The notes under the pieces were generated by a model. The model saw nothing but the letters and a program-made list of their open reading frames with translations, was not told the DNA's origin and did no database searches. Shown here piece by piece: positions 8,141 through 16,341 of a stretch of DNA of 57,351 nucleotides. The DNA is from Microcaldota archaeon. Its GTDB lineage: Archaea > Micrarchaeota > Micrarchaeia > Micrarchaeales > CABMGC01. The stretch spans positions 1 to 57,351 of the forward strand of contig JAJYED010000004.1 of assembly GCA_021790305.1 (NCBI GenBank), given 5' to 3'. A program made the translations under genes and the position numbers. Position 1 is the stretch's first letter; every line of letters starts with the position of its first letter.

Positions 8141-9628
8141 TTGCATAATTATGAGATTAGGGTGCTTCGCTTATTGGCACGTGCAGACAGCGCATCTCTT
8201 ACAGAACTTGAGAAGCGTGCAGAGCTTAGCAGGGATCAGGTTCTGTGGTCCCTTCACGGACTTGAGGATAAAGGATTTGTAAAATTGCATTACAAGGAAG
8301 AGCGCAGGATAATCCTTACTGCAGAGGGCAAGAGATATGCTGAAAACGGGCTTCCTGAAAGCAGACTCCTTCAAAGAATAAGTAAATCCGAGGTGAAGGC
8401 AGTATCACTCAGCAGTGATGAGGATAAGATAGGACTTCAGTGGCTCATGAGGAAGAAGCTTGCAAATATTGACAACGGTTCCTTAAGGATAACGGACGCT
8501 GGAGAGAGCGCTTTGAAGAAGGAATTCCCTGAAGAGCGTCTGCTACGGGCGATAGCAAAGGATATCGAACATGACAAACTTGCATCTGAGTACGGGGAGG
8601 AATTGGATACCCTGAAGAGGAGGGGGCTTTTGGATATTGAGAATGTGAATGAGTTTGAAAAGGCAGAGATAACCAAGAAAGGGATTGAAGCTGCCGGCGA
8701 TTCGTCTGAAAAAAAGGACGATATCGGAAGCGTTGACCGCGAGATGATTGCAAAGATGGGCTGGAAGGGCAGGAAGTTCTCCGAATATGATGTATCTGCA
8801 AAGGTGGGGCGGGAATTTGCAGCAAAGAAGCATGTATTAAAACAGACTATTGACAGGATAAAGGATGCTTACCTTGCGATGGGCTTCAAGGAGATATCCG
8901 GCCCTACAATCGATTCTGCATTCTGGGTATTTGATTCACTCTTCGTTCCACAGGATCATCCTGCTAGGGATAAGCAGGATACCTTCTTTCTGGAAAACCC
9001 AAAGGAGTTGGAGATAAAGGAAAGGGACTATGCCAAAAAGATAAAGGAAGAGCATGAAAAATCATGGAAGTACGAGTGGGACATAGATAAGGCAAGGCAG
9101 AGCGTCCTTAGGACCCATACTACAAGCGTATCCGCAAGATTCGTTCAGGAGGCGATTGCAAAGATAGCGTCTGAGGAGAGCGATGAGATGCTTCCGTTAA
9201 AGGCCTTCTCGATCGGAAGGATATTCAGGAATGAGAATATTGATTATAGGCATCTTGCGGATTTCTACCAGCATGATGGCGTGATAGTAGGCAAGGATCT
9301 GACCATGGCAAACCTTTTTGATACCCTGATAAAGATATATGCGAAATTCGGGATAGGGATAAAGTTCAAGCCGTCATACTTCCCTTTTGTAGAGCCTGCT
9401 ACAGAGTTTTATGGTTTTTCAGAAGTAGCTGATGAGTGGATAGAACTTGGAGGTGCCGGAATATTGAGAAGGGAGATTACAGGCATCTCAAGAAGCAAGA
9501 TAAGCGTGCTTGCGTGGGGGGCAGGCGTGGAACGCATATTGCTCATGAACAAGGACAATGGGATAAAGTCAATAGCGGAGCTCTACAACAACGGAATAGG
9601 CTTTGCAAGAGATATGAGGTATGTATAG
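8141..9628 (+). CDS. pheS: Phenylalanyl-tRNA synthetase alpha subunit
   Basis: Catalytic subunit of the heterotetrameric enzyme that charges tRNA-Phe. 495 residues, archaeal type: N-terminal winged-helix domains (residues 1-60 and further helical repeats to about 190) precede the class II core with motif 2 (RIFRNENIDYRHLADFYQHDG) and motif 3 (GAGVERIL). The start is TTG at 8141, preceded by AAGGTG with 5 nt spacing; the nearby ATG at 8151 is out of frame. The stop TAG is directly followed by the pheT ATG, so the two subunits are made from one mRNA. Confidence 0.96.
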   Translation: MHNYEIRVLRLLARADSASLTELEKRAELSRDQVLWSLHGLEDKGFVKLHYKEERRIILTAEGKRYAENGLPESRLLQRISKSEVKAVSLSSDEDKIGLQWLMRKKLANIDNGSLRITDAGESALKKEFPEERLLRAIAKDIEHDKLASEYGEELDTLKRRGLLDIENVNEFEKAEITKKGIEAAGDSSEKKDDIGSVDREMIAKMGWKGRKFSEYDVSAKVGREFAAKKHVLKQTIDRIKDAYLAMGFKEISGPTIDSAFWVFDSLFVPQDHPARDKQDTFFLENPKELEIKERDYAKKIKEEHEKSWKYEWDIDKARQSVLRTHTTSVSARFVQEAIAKIASEESDEMLPLKAFSIGRIFRNENIDYRHLADFYQHDGVIVGKDLTMANLFDTLIKIYAKFGIGIKFKPSYFPFVEPATEFYGFSEVADEWIELGGAGILRREITGISRSKISVLAWGAGVERILLMNKDNGIKSIAELYNNGIGFARDMRYV

Positions 9629-11284
9629 ATGCCGGTAATGAAGATAAACAAGAGTTATCTCGGTTCACTCTTAAAGCTGAAGATAAGTGACGAGCAGTTG
9701 AGGGACCAGATATTGAAGCTGGGACTTGAAATAGAGAGCATGACAAAGAACGAGATTGATATAGAACTGCACCTTTCAAGGCCAGATCTTCTTGACCCGG
9801 TAGGAATAGCAAGAGCTTTGCGCTACTTTATGCATAAGAGCGATAAGTTCCATTACAAACTTGGGAGCGGTAAACCGGAGATGACAATAAATGTTTCCAG
9901 CAGCGTAAAGGGCGTAAGACCGTTTATTGCAGGGATGGTAGTCAAAGGGATAAGATTCGATGATATATCGCTGCAGCAGCTAATGGCATTCACGGATAAG
10001 TTCTGCGATACGTTCGGAAGGGAGAGGAAGAAGATAGCAGTTGGAATACATGATTATGACTCGATAGAAAAAACGGATCTCTCATACACACTTTCAAAGG
10101 ATGACAGTTTCGTTGCTCTTAATTCGAAAGAGCGGGAGAGCTTCAGCAGCATTCTGAAAACCAACAAGAAGGGCATCGATTATGGAGAGTCAATAGCGTA
10201 TGGAGGATCAGGATATCCTGTGCTGAAGGATTCCAAAGGTATCCTTGCCCTGATACCTATAATAAACTCGGAGAGGACCAAGGTTACAAAGTCCACGAAG
10301 AACCTCTTCGTTGACGTGACTGGAAATTCCGAGTATGCGATTGGCAAAAGCATCGATATGCTTGCCGCGATGTTCATGGACATGGGTGCAACTGTCTGTC
10401 CTGTAATCACAGCTTATGGAAGCTCTAAGAAGACGTATCCAATGATGGATTCAGATTATATCTCAATAGCACTTGAGGATATATGGAAGAGCCTTGGAGT
10501 TAAATTTGACTACAGGGCAGCGATATCGCTTGCAAACAAGATGGGTTATGAAGCCGCATCTGTGGGCAAGAAGATAAGATTCAGCACTCCTGAGTACAGG
10601 ATAGATATAATCAACGAACAGGACATAATTGAGGACATGGCCATTGCATACGGCTATGATTACATACAGCCGATAGGATTGCCCAGCTATAATGCAGGAT
10701 CGCTTGAGAGTACAACGCTGATGAACAGGAATCTGGAGAGCATGATGACAGGCATGGGATTCACGCAGGTCATGAATTCCTATCTTACAAATCTATCTGT
10801 GAATTATGAGAAGATGGAGGTAGAGAAAAACAAGGATGAAGCGGTGACTATTACAAACTCGGTAAATTCTTCGGTATCGATGCTTAGAACATGGCTTCTC
10901 CCTTCCCTGATGGGAAATCTGTCAAGATCCCAGCATGAAAAGATGCCGCACAGGCTATTTGAACTGGATATGGCATTTTCCGTGAATGCATCAAAGAAGG
11001 TAAGCGAGGAGTATCGCATTGCAGCCGTCGTGTCTGACCCTAAGGCCAATCTTAATGACATAAAAGCTGTTTTGGAAGAGTTAATGTACCTTAACAGGAT
11101 AAAATACACTGTATCTAAATGCTCGCATGGAAGTTTTATAGAAGGAAGATGCGGGGAGATAAAGGTTGATGGCAAGAGCGTCGGATTCTTCGGTGAGATA
11201 CATCCGAAGATACTGAATAATTTTTCTATAGATGAACCCGTATCAGCATTTGAGATAAATCTTCATGGGCTTGGGATCTACTGA
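9629..11284 (+). CDS. pheT: Phenylalanyl-tRNA synthetase beta subunit
   Basis: Partner of PheS. 551 residues, the short archaeal/eukaryotic form without the bacterial N-terminal tRNA-binding extensions. The start (MPVMKINKSYLGSLLKLKISDEQL) and the B3/B4-like and B5 regions (INEQDIIEDMAIAYGYD) are typical. An internal ATG at 9638 is an alternative start. The 3' end overlaps the convergent rfcL stop by 7 nt, so the two transcripts are antisense at their ends. Confidence 0.95.
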   Translation: MPVMKINKSYLGSLLKLKISDEQLRDQILKLGLEIESMTKNEIDIELHLSRPDLLDPVGIARALRYFMHKSDKFHYKLGSGKPEMTINVSSSVKGVRPFIAGMVVKGIRFDDISLQQLMAFTDKFCDTFGRERKKIAVGIHDYDSIEKTDLSYTLSKDDSFVALNSKERESFSSILKTNKKGIDYGESIAYGGSGYPVLKDSKGILALIPIINSERTKVTKSTKNLFVDVTGNSEYAIGKSIDMLAAMFMDMGATVCPVITAYGSSKKTYPMMDSDYISIALEDIWKSLGVKFDYRAAISLANKMGYEAASVGKKIRFSTPEYRIDIINEQDIIEDMAIAYGYDYIQPIGLPSYNAGSLESTTLMNRNLESMMTGMGFTQVMNSYLTNLSVNYEKMEVEKNKDEAVTITNSVNSSVSMLRTWLLPSLMGNLSRSQHEKMPHRLFELDMAFSVNASKKVSEEYRIAAVVSDPKANLNDIKAVLEELMYLNRIKYTVSKCSHGSFIEGRCGEIKVDGKSVGFFGEIHPKILNNFSIDEPVSAFEINLHGLGIY

Positions 11285-12507
11285 TTCTTTCCTCTCTCCT
11301 TTATGAAGTCGGCCTCATCAGATTCCAGATTGAAGTGCTTCTCCATGAATGCCATGGTCTCATCCTTGCCGTATGAGCTCTCTCCGCTTTCCATCATCAG
11401 CTTCAGCAGAGGCATGTAGCCATTTACTATCTCCTTCTTGTTCACATGGAATACTGGAGAGAGCTTCCCCGCTATCTCCTTGATGTACTGGCGCTCCGCT
11501 TTTGTAGTGCTGAGGTATCTTATTACGCTCGGGAAGAGGTAAGGATTTATCGTGCTTATGTATCCTGTATTCTGAAGGCTTACACCACCTGACATAAGAT
11601 CGTTTGAATATCTCAGATAGCCATAGTAGTTCGTGCGTGTCGCATTGTTGTTGAACCTGCTTGCAAGGGCAAGGACAGAATAGGCATTCGCAACATCCTT
11701 CTTTGACAGATATCTTACAGGTATATTCTGGTCAATCCATTTGAGCAGCATGTCCTTGTCTATTCCTGAAGCAAGGGCCACGCTTCTTGATGCGAGTTTC
11801 TTTGAGGTGAATATCTTATCCAACACGGCAAAGGTCTCTACCTTCCTGTCCCTCATTCCAAGGTGCTCCAGCAGTTCAGGACTTGCGTCTACCATCGCTT
11901 CAAGGTCGTTTAGCGCAGCTCTTACGTCCCCGTTTGCCCTGTTTGCGATTATGTCTACCGTTGCCTTGTCCATCGATATGCCCTCCTTTGCAAGTATGTT
12001 GTTCATCAGTGATACCACATCTTTTGCACTTGGTTTCTTGAACTCTATCCTTTCCACGTACTCTCTAAGGAAGACAAGACTCCTGCTCCAGTAATCGTTA
12101 GCGGTCAATATAACAGGGCTTTTGGATTCCCTGAAGAGCTTTGTCAGTATGCCTTCTATTCCCTTGTCAAACCTTGCCGATATCTCGTCTATCTCATCGA
12201 ATATGATTATTACCTTGCTGCCGAAGAGGTTCCTTGATGTTGTTGCAGGGAGAAGCCTTTTCTGCAGCGTTTCTGCGTCACGGTAGTCGCTTGCGTCGAA
12301 TTCTATTATCTCAAAACCGTTGGAGTATGCGAATGCATGCGCTGCCGCAGTCTTCCCGGTTCCCGTAGGCCCATATATCAACAGGGGTCTTTGCTTCTTC
12401 CCAGATTGAACCTCTGCACCGTAATTTATTAACCTGTCAATCTGGTTCCTATTGCCGATAAGCATGTTGAGCGTAATAGGAGCGTATTTCTCGCAGAATG
12501 AGGGCAT
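11278..12507 (-). CDS. rfcL: Replication factor C large subunit
   Basis: Large subunit of the archaeal clamp loader that opens PCNA and loads it onto primed DNA. 409 residues; AAA+ core with Walker A (YGPTGTGKTAAAH), Walker B (IIIFDEIDEI) and sensor 1 (ILTANDYWSR), then the helical C-terminal domain. The C-terminus ends in KERGKNQ and shows no clear PCNA-interacting (PIP) box, which many archaeal RfcL proteins carry; contact with PCNA may rely on the AAA+ face. The small subunit gene is not in the window, but PCNA is at 29125. Confidence 0.94.
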   Translation of the reverse strand: MPSFCEKYAPITLNMLIGNRNQIDRLINYGAEVQSGKKQRPLLIYGPTGTGKTAAAHAFAYSNGFEIIEFDASDYRDAETLQKRLLPATTSRNLFGSKVIIIFDEIDEISARFDKGIEGILTKLFRESKSPVILTANDYWSRSLVFLREYVERIEFKKPSAKDVVSLMNNILAKEGISMDKATVDIIANRANGDVRAALNDLEAMVDASPELLEHLGMRDRKVETFAVLDKIFTSKKLASRSVALASGIDKDMLLKWIDQNIPVRYLSKKDVANAYSVLALASRFNNNATRTNYYGYLRYSNDLMSGGVSLQNTGYISTINPYLFPSVIRYLSTTKAERQYIKEIAGKLSPVFHVNKKEIVNGYMPLLKLMMESGESSYGKDETMAFMEKHFNLESDEADFIKERGKNQ

Positions 12508-12562
12508 GGTATTAATTTATCTGTAAGGAATATAATAGTTCTGAATTAATTCTAAGTGCTAT

Positions 12563-12637
12563 GCTCCGATCGTCTAGTCCGGTCAAGGACGCAGGCCTCT
12601 CACGCCTGTAACCCGGGTTCAAATCCCGGCCGGAGCA
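12563..12637 (+). tRNA. tRNA-Glu (CTC)
   Basis: Cloverleaf read by eye: acceptor GCTCCGA with CCGGAGC, one A7-C66 mismatch; D stem GTCT/GGAC; anticodon stem CAGGC/GCCTG with loop CTCTCAC, giving anticodon CTC; T arm CCGGG-TTCAAAT-CCCGG; discriminator A. No intron and no encoded CCA. Confidence 0.95.
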
Positions 12638-12656
12638 CTTTTGCGTATGTAAAGAA

Positions 12657-12914
12657 TCAGTCCTTTCTTGGCATTTTCTTTAGCTCTTTAAATATGATAA
12701 TAGATGAAGTGATTCCTGCTATCCCCAGCCCTATTGTTGCACCTGCAGCAATGTGTATCAGCTGATTTTCCGGCAGATCATTAGGATTGGCCTTTGAGAA
12801 GTGAATACCGGCGAGCCATGCTCCTATAACTGAGCTTGTGGCAGTGAACTTTATCCCTTCGTTTATCAGATATTTTTTGGGATTATTCTCCTGCTTCCCT
12901 ATTTTGAAGTGCAT
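12657..12914 (-). CDS. Small membrane protein, relative of the 13058 gene
   Basis: 85 residues from ATG 12914 (an in-frame TTG lies at 12923). Two predicted membrane helices (about residues 24-43 and 55-77), the second Gly/Ala/Ile-rich, then a cytoplasmic tail ending FKELKKMPRKD. The tail and the helix pattern match the divergently transcribed gene at 13058, whose protein ends AFKELKRKE, so the two look like diverged paralogues. Function unknown. Confidence 0.6.
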   Translation of the reverse strand: MHFKIGKQENNPKKYLINEGIKFTATSSVIGAWLAGIHFSKANPNDLPENQLIHIAAGATIGLGIAGITSSIIIFKELKKMPRKD

Positions 12915-12979
12915 GCTAAACAAGGATTTAAGATGAATATTATGATTATTAAATATTGTTGCTTTGTGAGAAGAACTTA

Positions 12980-12997
12980 ATACGATATATGTCGTAT
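12980..12997. promoter_or_regulatory. Inverted repeat between divergent paralogues
   Basis: ATACGA and TCGTAT, perfect 6-bp arms separated by 6 nt (TATATG), lie midway between the divergent small membrane protein genes. Position and symmetry suit a dimeric repressor operator, but no regulator is known. Confidence 0.35.
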
Positions 12998-13057
12998 AAA
13001 ATTATGATCCTGAGTTACTTTTAAAAATCATAAGATTTGTTATATGTATGTGAAGAG

Positions 13058-13300
13058 ATGGAGATTTCAAAAAAACTGAAAGGTAAATACATCGAGAACA
13101 GGCACCTCGTACCTGAGGTGCGCAAGTTCGCTGCGTCAGGAGCTTTCGTAGGAGCATCAGTAGCAGGGATTGGAGGGGTCGCGGCAGGTATGCACGGAGT
13201 AGGTGTTGGAGAGATTACAGCATATGTAGGATCTGCGGCTTTGATCGGCGCTGTTGGATTAGGTATAATGGCTTTCAAGGAATTGAAGAGAAAGGAGTAG
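13058..13300 (+). CDS. Small membrane protein, relative of the 12914 gene
   Basis: 80 residues from ATG 13058 (MEISKKLKGKYIEN). A basic N-terminus is followed by two Gly/Ala/Val-rich hydrophobic stretches (about residues 28-48 and 53-72) and a KELKRKE tail. The glycine-rich helices resemble small channel-like or spore/biofilm-type membrane peptides, but no family is recognised. A TATA-like TTTTAAAAA lies about 35 nt upstream. An upstream in-frame TTG (13037) is less likely. Confidence 0.6.
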   Translation: MEISKKLKGKYIENRHLVPEVRKFAASGAFVGASVAGIGGVAAGMHGVGVGEITAYVGSAALIGAVGLGIMAFKELKRKE

Positions 13301-13679
13301 GACAGAATAGCAAGGAACTGGATTTTATGCAGTCTGTTGACGCATTTTGTGTGTTTGACTGATATTTGCAGCTTTGGACTGCAGCATAGAAAGTGTTAAA
13401 TATCTAGCAGTACATATAGTAGTTGAAAGAATTTCTGGTACAGATAGGTCATCTTATCCTGAAAAGATTAAGGTAAACATGGCGGCAATCTAAATATATA
13501 GAATTACTTTTTGAGATTTTAGCCGTTTTGCAGATTTTATAACAATCGGTCATTTTACCAGAAGTTCTTTTGACATTCAAAGTACGCAGGGTTTTGAAAA
13601 GATATAAAAACCTTGAGTTATACATAAACTTACAGAATTTTTATACAAAGCACAGCGATGGCTTTATACGGGTCTATTT
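13301..13679. other. Intergenic region with L30 promoter
   Basis: 379 nt without a convincing ORF. It is AT-rich, with a small TGCAG/CTGCA hairpin near 13366-13384 and a TATA-like TTTTTATAC at about 13637-13645, roughly 38 nt before the L30 ATG. A second AT-rich box is at about 13600. I found no tRNA or C/D-box pattern here. An unrecognised small RNA cannot be excluded. Confidence 0.4.
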
Positions 13680-14105
13680 ATGAAGACGCATCTTGAGAAC
13701 AAGCTAATTGCCATAGTAAGAGTCAGAGGAACCTATGGAGTAAGGCATGATATAAAGGAGACCATGAAGAGGATGAACCTGAACAGGGTCAACAGCATGG
13801 TGCTGCTTTACGGCAACAAGGCCAATATAGGCATGATAAACAAGTGCAGCGACTTCGTGACTTACGGAGAGATTGATAATGAGACATTGGAGCTTGTAGC
13901 GAAGAGGAAGGAGATAAAGGTCGAGAAGACAGACATCGATGGCATCTCAGCAGGTAAGAAGAGCCCTAAGGAGGTTATCCCTATGCCAATAAGGATGCAT
14001 CCTCCAAGAAAGGGATACCGAGGCATAAAGCAGAGCTACAAGGCAGGAGGAGACCTTGGATACAGAGGCAAGGAAATAAATTCATTGATAAAGAGAATGG
14101 CATAA
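13680..14105 (+). CDS. rpl30: 50S ribosomal protein uL30
   Basis: 141 residues, the long archaeal/eukaryotic form of L30/L7. The N-terminus contains the typical AIVRVRGTYGVRHDIKETM core, followed by the archaeal C-terminal extension with a basic RMHPPRKGYRGIKQSYKAGGDLGYRG segment for rRNA contact. It starts a ribosomal-protein unit with L15 11 nt downstream, as in the 3' end of the archaeal spc operon. Confidence 0.95.
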   Translation: MKTHLENKLIAIVRVRGTYGVRHDIKETMKRMNLNRVNSMVLLYGNKANIGMINKCSDFVTYGEIDNETLELVAKRKEIKVEKTDIDGISAGKKSPKEVIPMPIRMHPPRKGYRGIKQSYKAGGDLGYRGKEINSLIKRMA

Positions 14106-14115
14106 GGTTATTTTT

Positions 14116-14511
14116 ATGGTATTAAGAGTTAAGAAAAAGAGCAGGAAGTTTTTAGGGAGCAGAAGCTGGGGCGTAGGCAACATAAAGAATGCCAGAGGCT
14201 CCGGAGACCGTGGAGGCACAGGAAGTGGAGGAAAGAAGGGAAAGTGGACACACACGGTAGTTTATGAGAAGGATTCGATAAAGAAGGTGGGTTTCAGCCC
14301 TTGGAGAAAGAAGAACTATTCTGAGATAAACCTTGAGGACATCTCAAAGAACATGGATAAGCTCAAGAAGGACAATGAGATAATGCTAAGGAATTACAAG
14401 GTGCTCAGCAGGGGAGAGATAAGCGTGCCTGTAAAGATATCAGCAAAGTCATTTTCAAAGAAGGCTGAGGAGAAGATAAAGGCGGCAGGAGGAGAAGCGG
14501 TAAAGCTTTAG
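14116..14511 (+). CDS. rpl15: 50S ribosomal protein uL15
   Basis: 131 residues. The basic Gly-rich N-terminus (SRSWGVGNIKNARGSGDRGGTGSGGKKGKW) is diagnostic of archaeal L15 and threads into the rRNA; the C-terminal half (PVKISAKSFSKKAEEKIKAAGGEAVKL) is the globular domain. In most archaea secY follows L15; here a glycosyltransferase starts 7 nt downstream. Confidence 0.95.
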   Translation: MVLRVKKKSRKFLGSRSWGVGNIKNARGSGDRGGTGSGGKKGKWTHTVVYEKDSIKKVGFSPWRKKNYSEINLEDISKNMDKLKKDNEIMLRNYKVLSRGEISVPVKISAKSFSKKAEEKIKAAGGEAVKL

Positions 14512-14518
14512 TGTATAC

Positions 14519-15694
14519 ATGGAAAAATTAAGGATTGCGTTTTATACTGACACCTATCTGCCTAACGTCGATGGTGTCGTTACCTCGATAATAAATTTCA
14601 GGAAGGAATTGGAGAGAAGAGGGCATACTGTTTATGTGTTTGCCAGCGCAAGCCCAAAGAACAAGGCACTCTATTCAAATAACAAGACCTTTCTGTATAC
14701 TGGATTGAACTTCAAGCCATATCCGCAGTACAGCATCGCGATATTCCCTTACAATTCGGCAATAAAGTTAAGGTCCCTTGGAGTTGACATCATACATGCG
14801 CAGACACCTTTTGCAATGGGCTTTTCAGGCTTGATGGCAGGAAGGATATCACAGTACCCAGTATTGGGATCCTTCCACACCTTTGTCAACAATAGGCACA
14901 TAGTAGAACATTATTATCCAAAGAGCAGACCGCTGAAAAAGTTTGCAAGCACTTACATGAAGAAATACCTGCGCTTCTTCTACAGGAGATGCGATGGCGT
15001 GATAGCCCCTTCTTTCACTGTGGAGAGGATGCTTTACAAGAGCGGGATAAAGGATGTTCATGTTGTGCCGAACAGCATAGACATATCAAAATTCAACAAC
15101 AAGGTAAGCGGAGATAAGATAAGGAAGAAGTACGGGATAAAGGACAGGGACAAGGTTGTGCTCTACGTTGGAAGGCTGTCTGTAGAGAAGAGGATAGAGA
15201 CTATGCTTAAGGCTGCAAAGCTGCTTATGGACAAGGATGACAAGGTAAAGGTCATGATTGCAGGCAAGGGCCCGTCTGAGTCATATTACAAGGAGGTTGC
15301 GCATAAGCTAGGGGTTGCAGACAGGGTGCGCTTCATAGGTTTTGTTGAGCAGAAGACGCTTCCTGAGGTATATGCGGCTTCTGATCTGGTCTGCATGCCC
15401 TCGACCTTTGAGACCCAGGGAATCGTCTCCGTAGAGGCGATGGCCTGCGGAAAACCCGTGGTCGGAGCAGATTACCTCTCCACAAAGGAGCTCATAAAGA
15501 ACGGTTTCAACGGAGAAAAGTTCCGCGCAGGGGATTACAGGCACTGCGCTAAAAAAATAGATAAGGTTTTAAATGATACTAAACCTTATATTAAAAATGC
15601 CCTTAGTACAGGGCGCAGTTTCTCTTCGGAGAAGATGACAGACAAACTGATAGATGTTTACAAACTACTTTTGTCAAAGCAGGCGATAGACTGA
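14519..15694 (+). CDS. Glycosyltransferase family 4
   Basis: 391 residues, GT-B fold. The N-terminal Rossmann domain opens RIAFYTDTYLPNVDGVVTSI, the pattern of GT4 enzymes that transfer glucosyl or mannosyl groups to lipids. The C-terminal nucleotide-sugar domain has VVLYVGRLSVEKRIETML and the E-x7-E region (STFETQGIVSVEAMACGKPVVG). It is likely cytoplasmic or peripheral, making glycolipids or protein-glycan precursors; the donor and acceptor cannot be told from sequence. It follows rpl15 closely and overlaps the next gene. Confidence 0.85.
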   Translation: MEKLRIAFYTDTYLPNVDGVVTSIINFRKELERRGHTVYVFASASPKNKALYSNNKTFLYTGLNFKPYPQYSIAIFPYNSAIKLRSLGVDIIHAQTPFAMGFSGLMAGRISQYPVLGSFHTFVNNRHIVEHYYPKSRPLKKFASTYMKKYLRFFYRRCDGVIAPSFTVERMLYKSGIKDVHVVPNSIDISKFNNKVSGDKIRKKYGIKDRDKVVLYVGRLSVEKRIETMLKAAKLLMDKDDKVKVMIAGKGPSESYYKEVAHKLGVADRVRFIGFVEQKTLPEVYAASDLVCMPSTFETQGIVSVEAMACGKPVVGADYLSTKELIKNGFNGEKFRAGDYRHCAKKIDKVLNDTKPYIKNALSTGRSFSSEKMTDKLIDVYKLLLSKQAID

Positions 15695-16341
15695 GCGAAA
15701 AAGAGAACGGAAACAACAAGGCAGCTGCAGAAGCGGCGCCTACACCTCATAAGAGCGAGAAGCAGGATAAGGTAGAGGAGATCAGGAAGCAGATAGATGA
15801 GGAGAGGAAGAAGGGAGCTTCGATAGCGAATATGATAAGGGCTACGAAGCGCAGGCTCCTTTACAAGCTTGACGAGAAGGCAGCGGTATCCAAGCTGGCT
15901 CAGATCAGTCATGAGAAGACAAAGGACATAAGGTATCTGAGGAAGAGGAAGAACGAGATAGATTTCAGGATATCCACAGAGGCTTTCACGCTGGATGCCG
16001 AGAGGGATCTTGTAAGGAAGAGAAATGCTATTGAGAAGGAGCTAAACGAAGCGACAAAGAGCTACAGATTGAAGAAGAAGGTAGAGTTCATAGACAAGAG
16101 AATAGAAGAGATGAACAAACAGATAGAGACGATGGTCGAACAGCTTAAGGAATCTAACAAAAAACTCGATGATTACTACAACGAGATGAGAAGGATAAGC
16201 GGCGGCGAAAGAAGAAGGAGGGAGCCTCAGCATGGGGAGGGAAGGCACCAGCAGAAGCCGCAGGAGATAAGCATTGCAGACATCGCCATAATAAACAAGG
16301 AAGAAAGCAAGAAAGAAGAAGATAATTCGGTGATGAATTGA
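15691..16341 (+). CDS. Coiled-coil protein, apparent CTG start
   Basis: The open frame has no ATG, GTG or TTG between its upstream stop (TAG 15604) and ATG 15832, yet the stretch from 15691 reads like protein (LSEKENGNNKAAAEAAPT, then a Lys/Glu coiled coil leading into the rest). CTG 15691 overlaps the glycosyltransferase stop (CTGA) and has AGGCGAT 3 nt upstream, so I take it as the start: 216 residues. Most of the protein is a charged coiled coil (to about residue 165), followed by a basic and then an acidic tail. It resembles archaeal coiled-coil proteins of unknown role. The conservative alternative is a 169-residue product from ATG 15832. Confidence 0.65.
   Translation: MSEKENGNNKAAAEAAPTPHKSEKQDKVEEIRKQIDEERKKGASIANMIRATKRRLLYKLDEKAAVSKLAQISHEKTKDIRYLRKRKNEIDFRISTEAFTLDAERDLVRKRNAIEKELNEATKSYRLKKKVEFIDKRIEEMNKQIETMVEQLKESNKKLDDYYNEMRRISGGERRRREPQHGEGRHQQKPQEISIADIAIINKEESKKEEDNSVMN

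Noticed and set aside
13301-13679. Small ORFs in the L30 upstream region
   Set aside because: All are under 25 codons with no ribosome site or recognisable composition.
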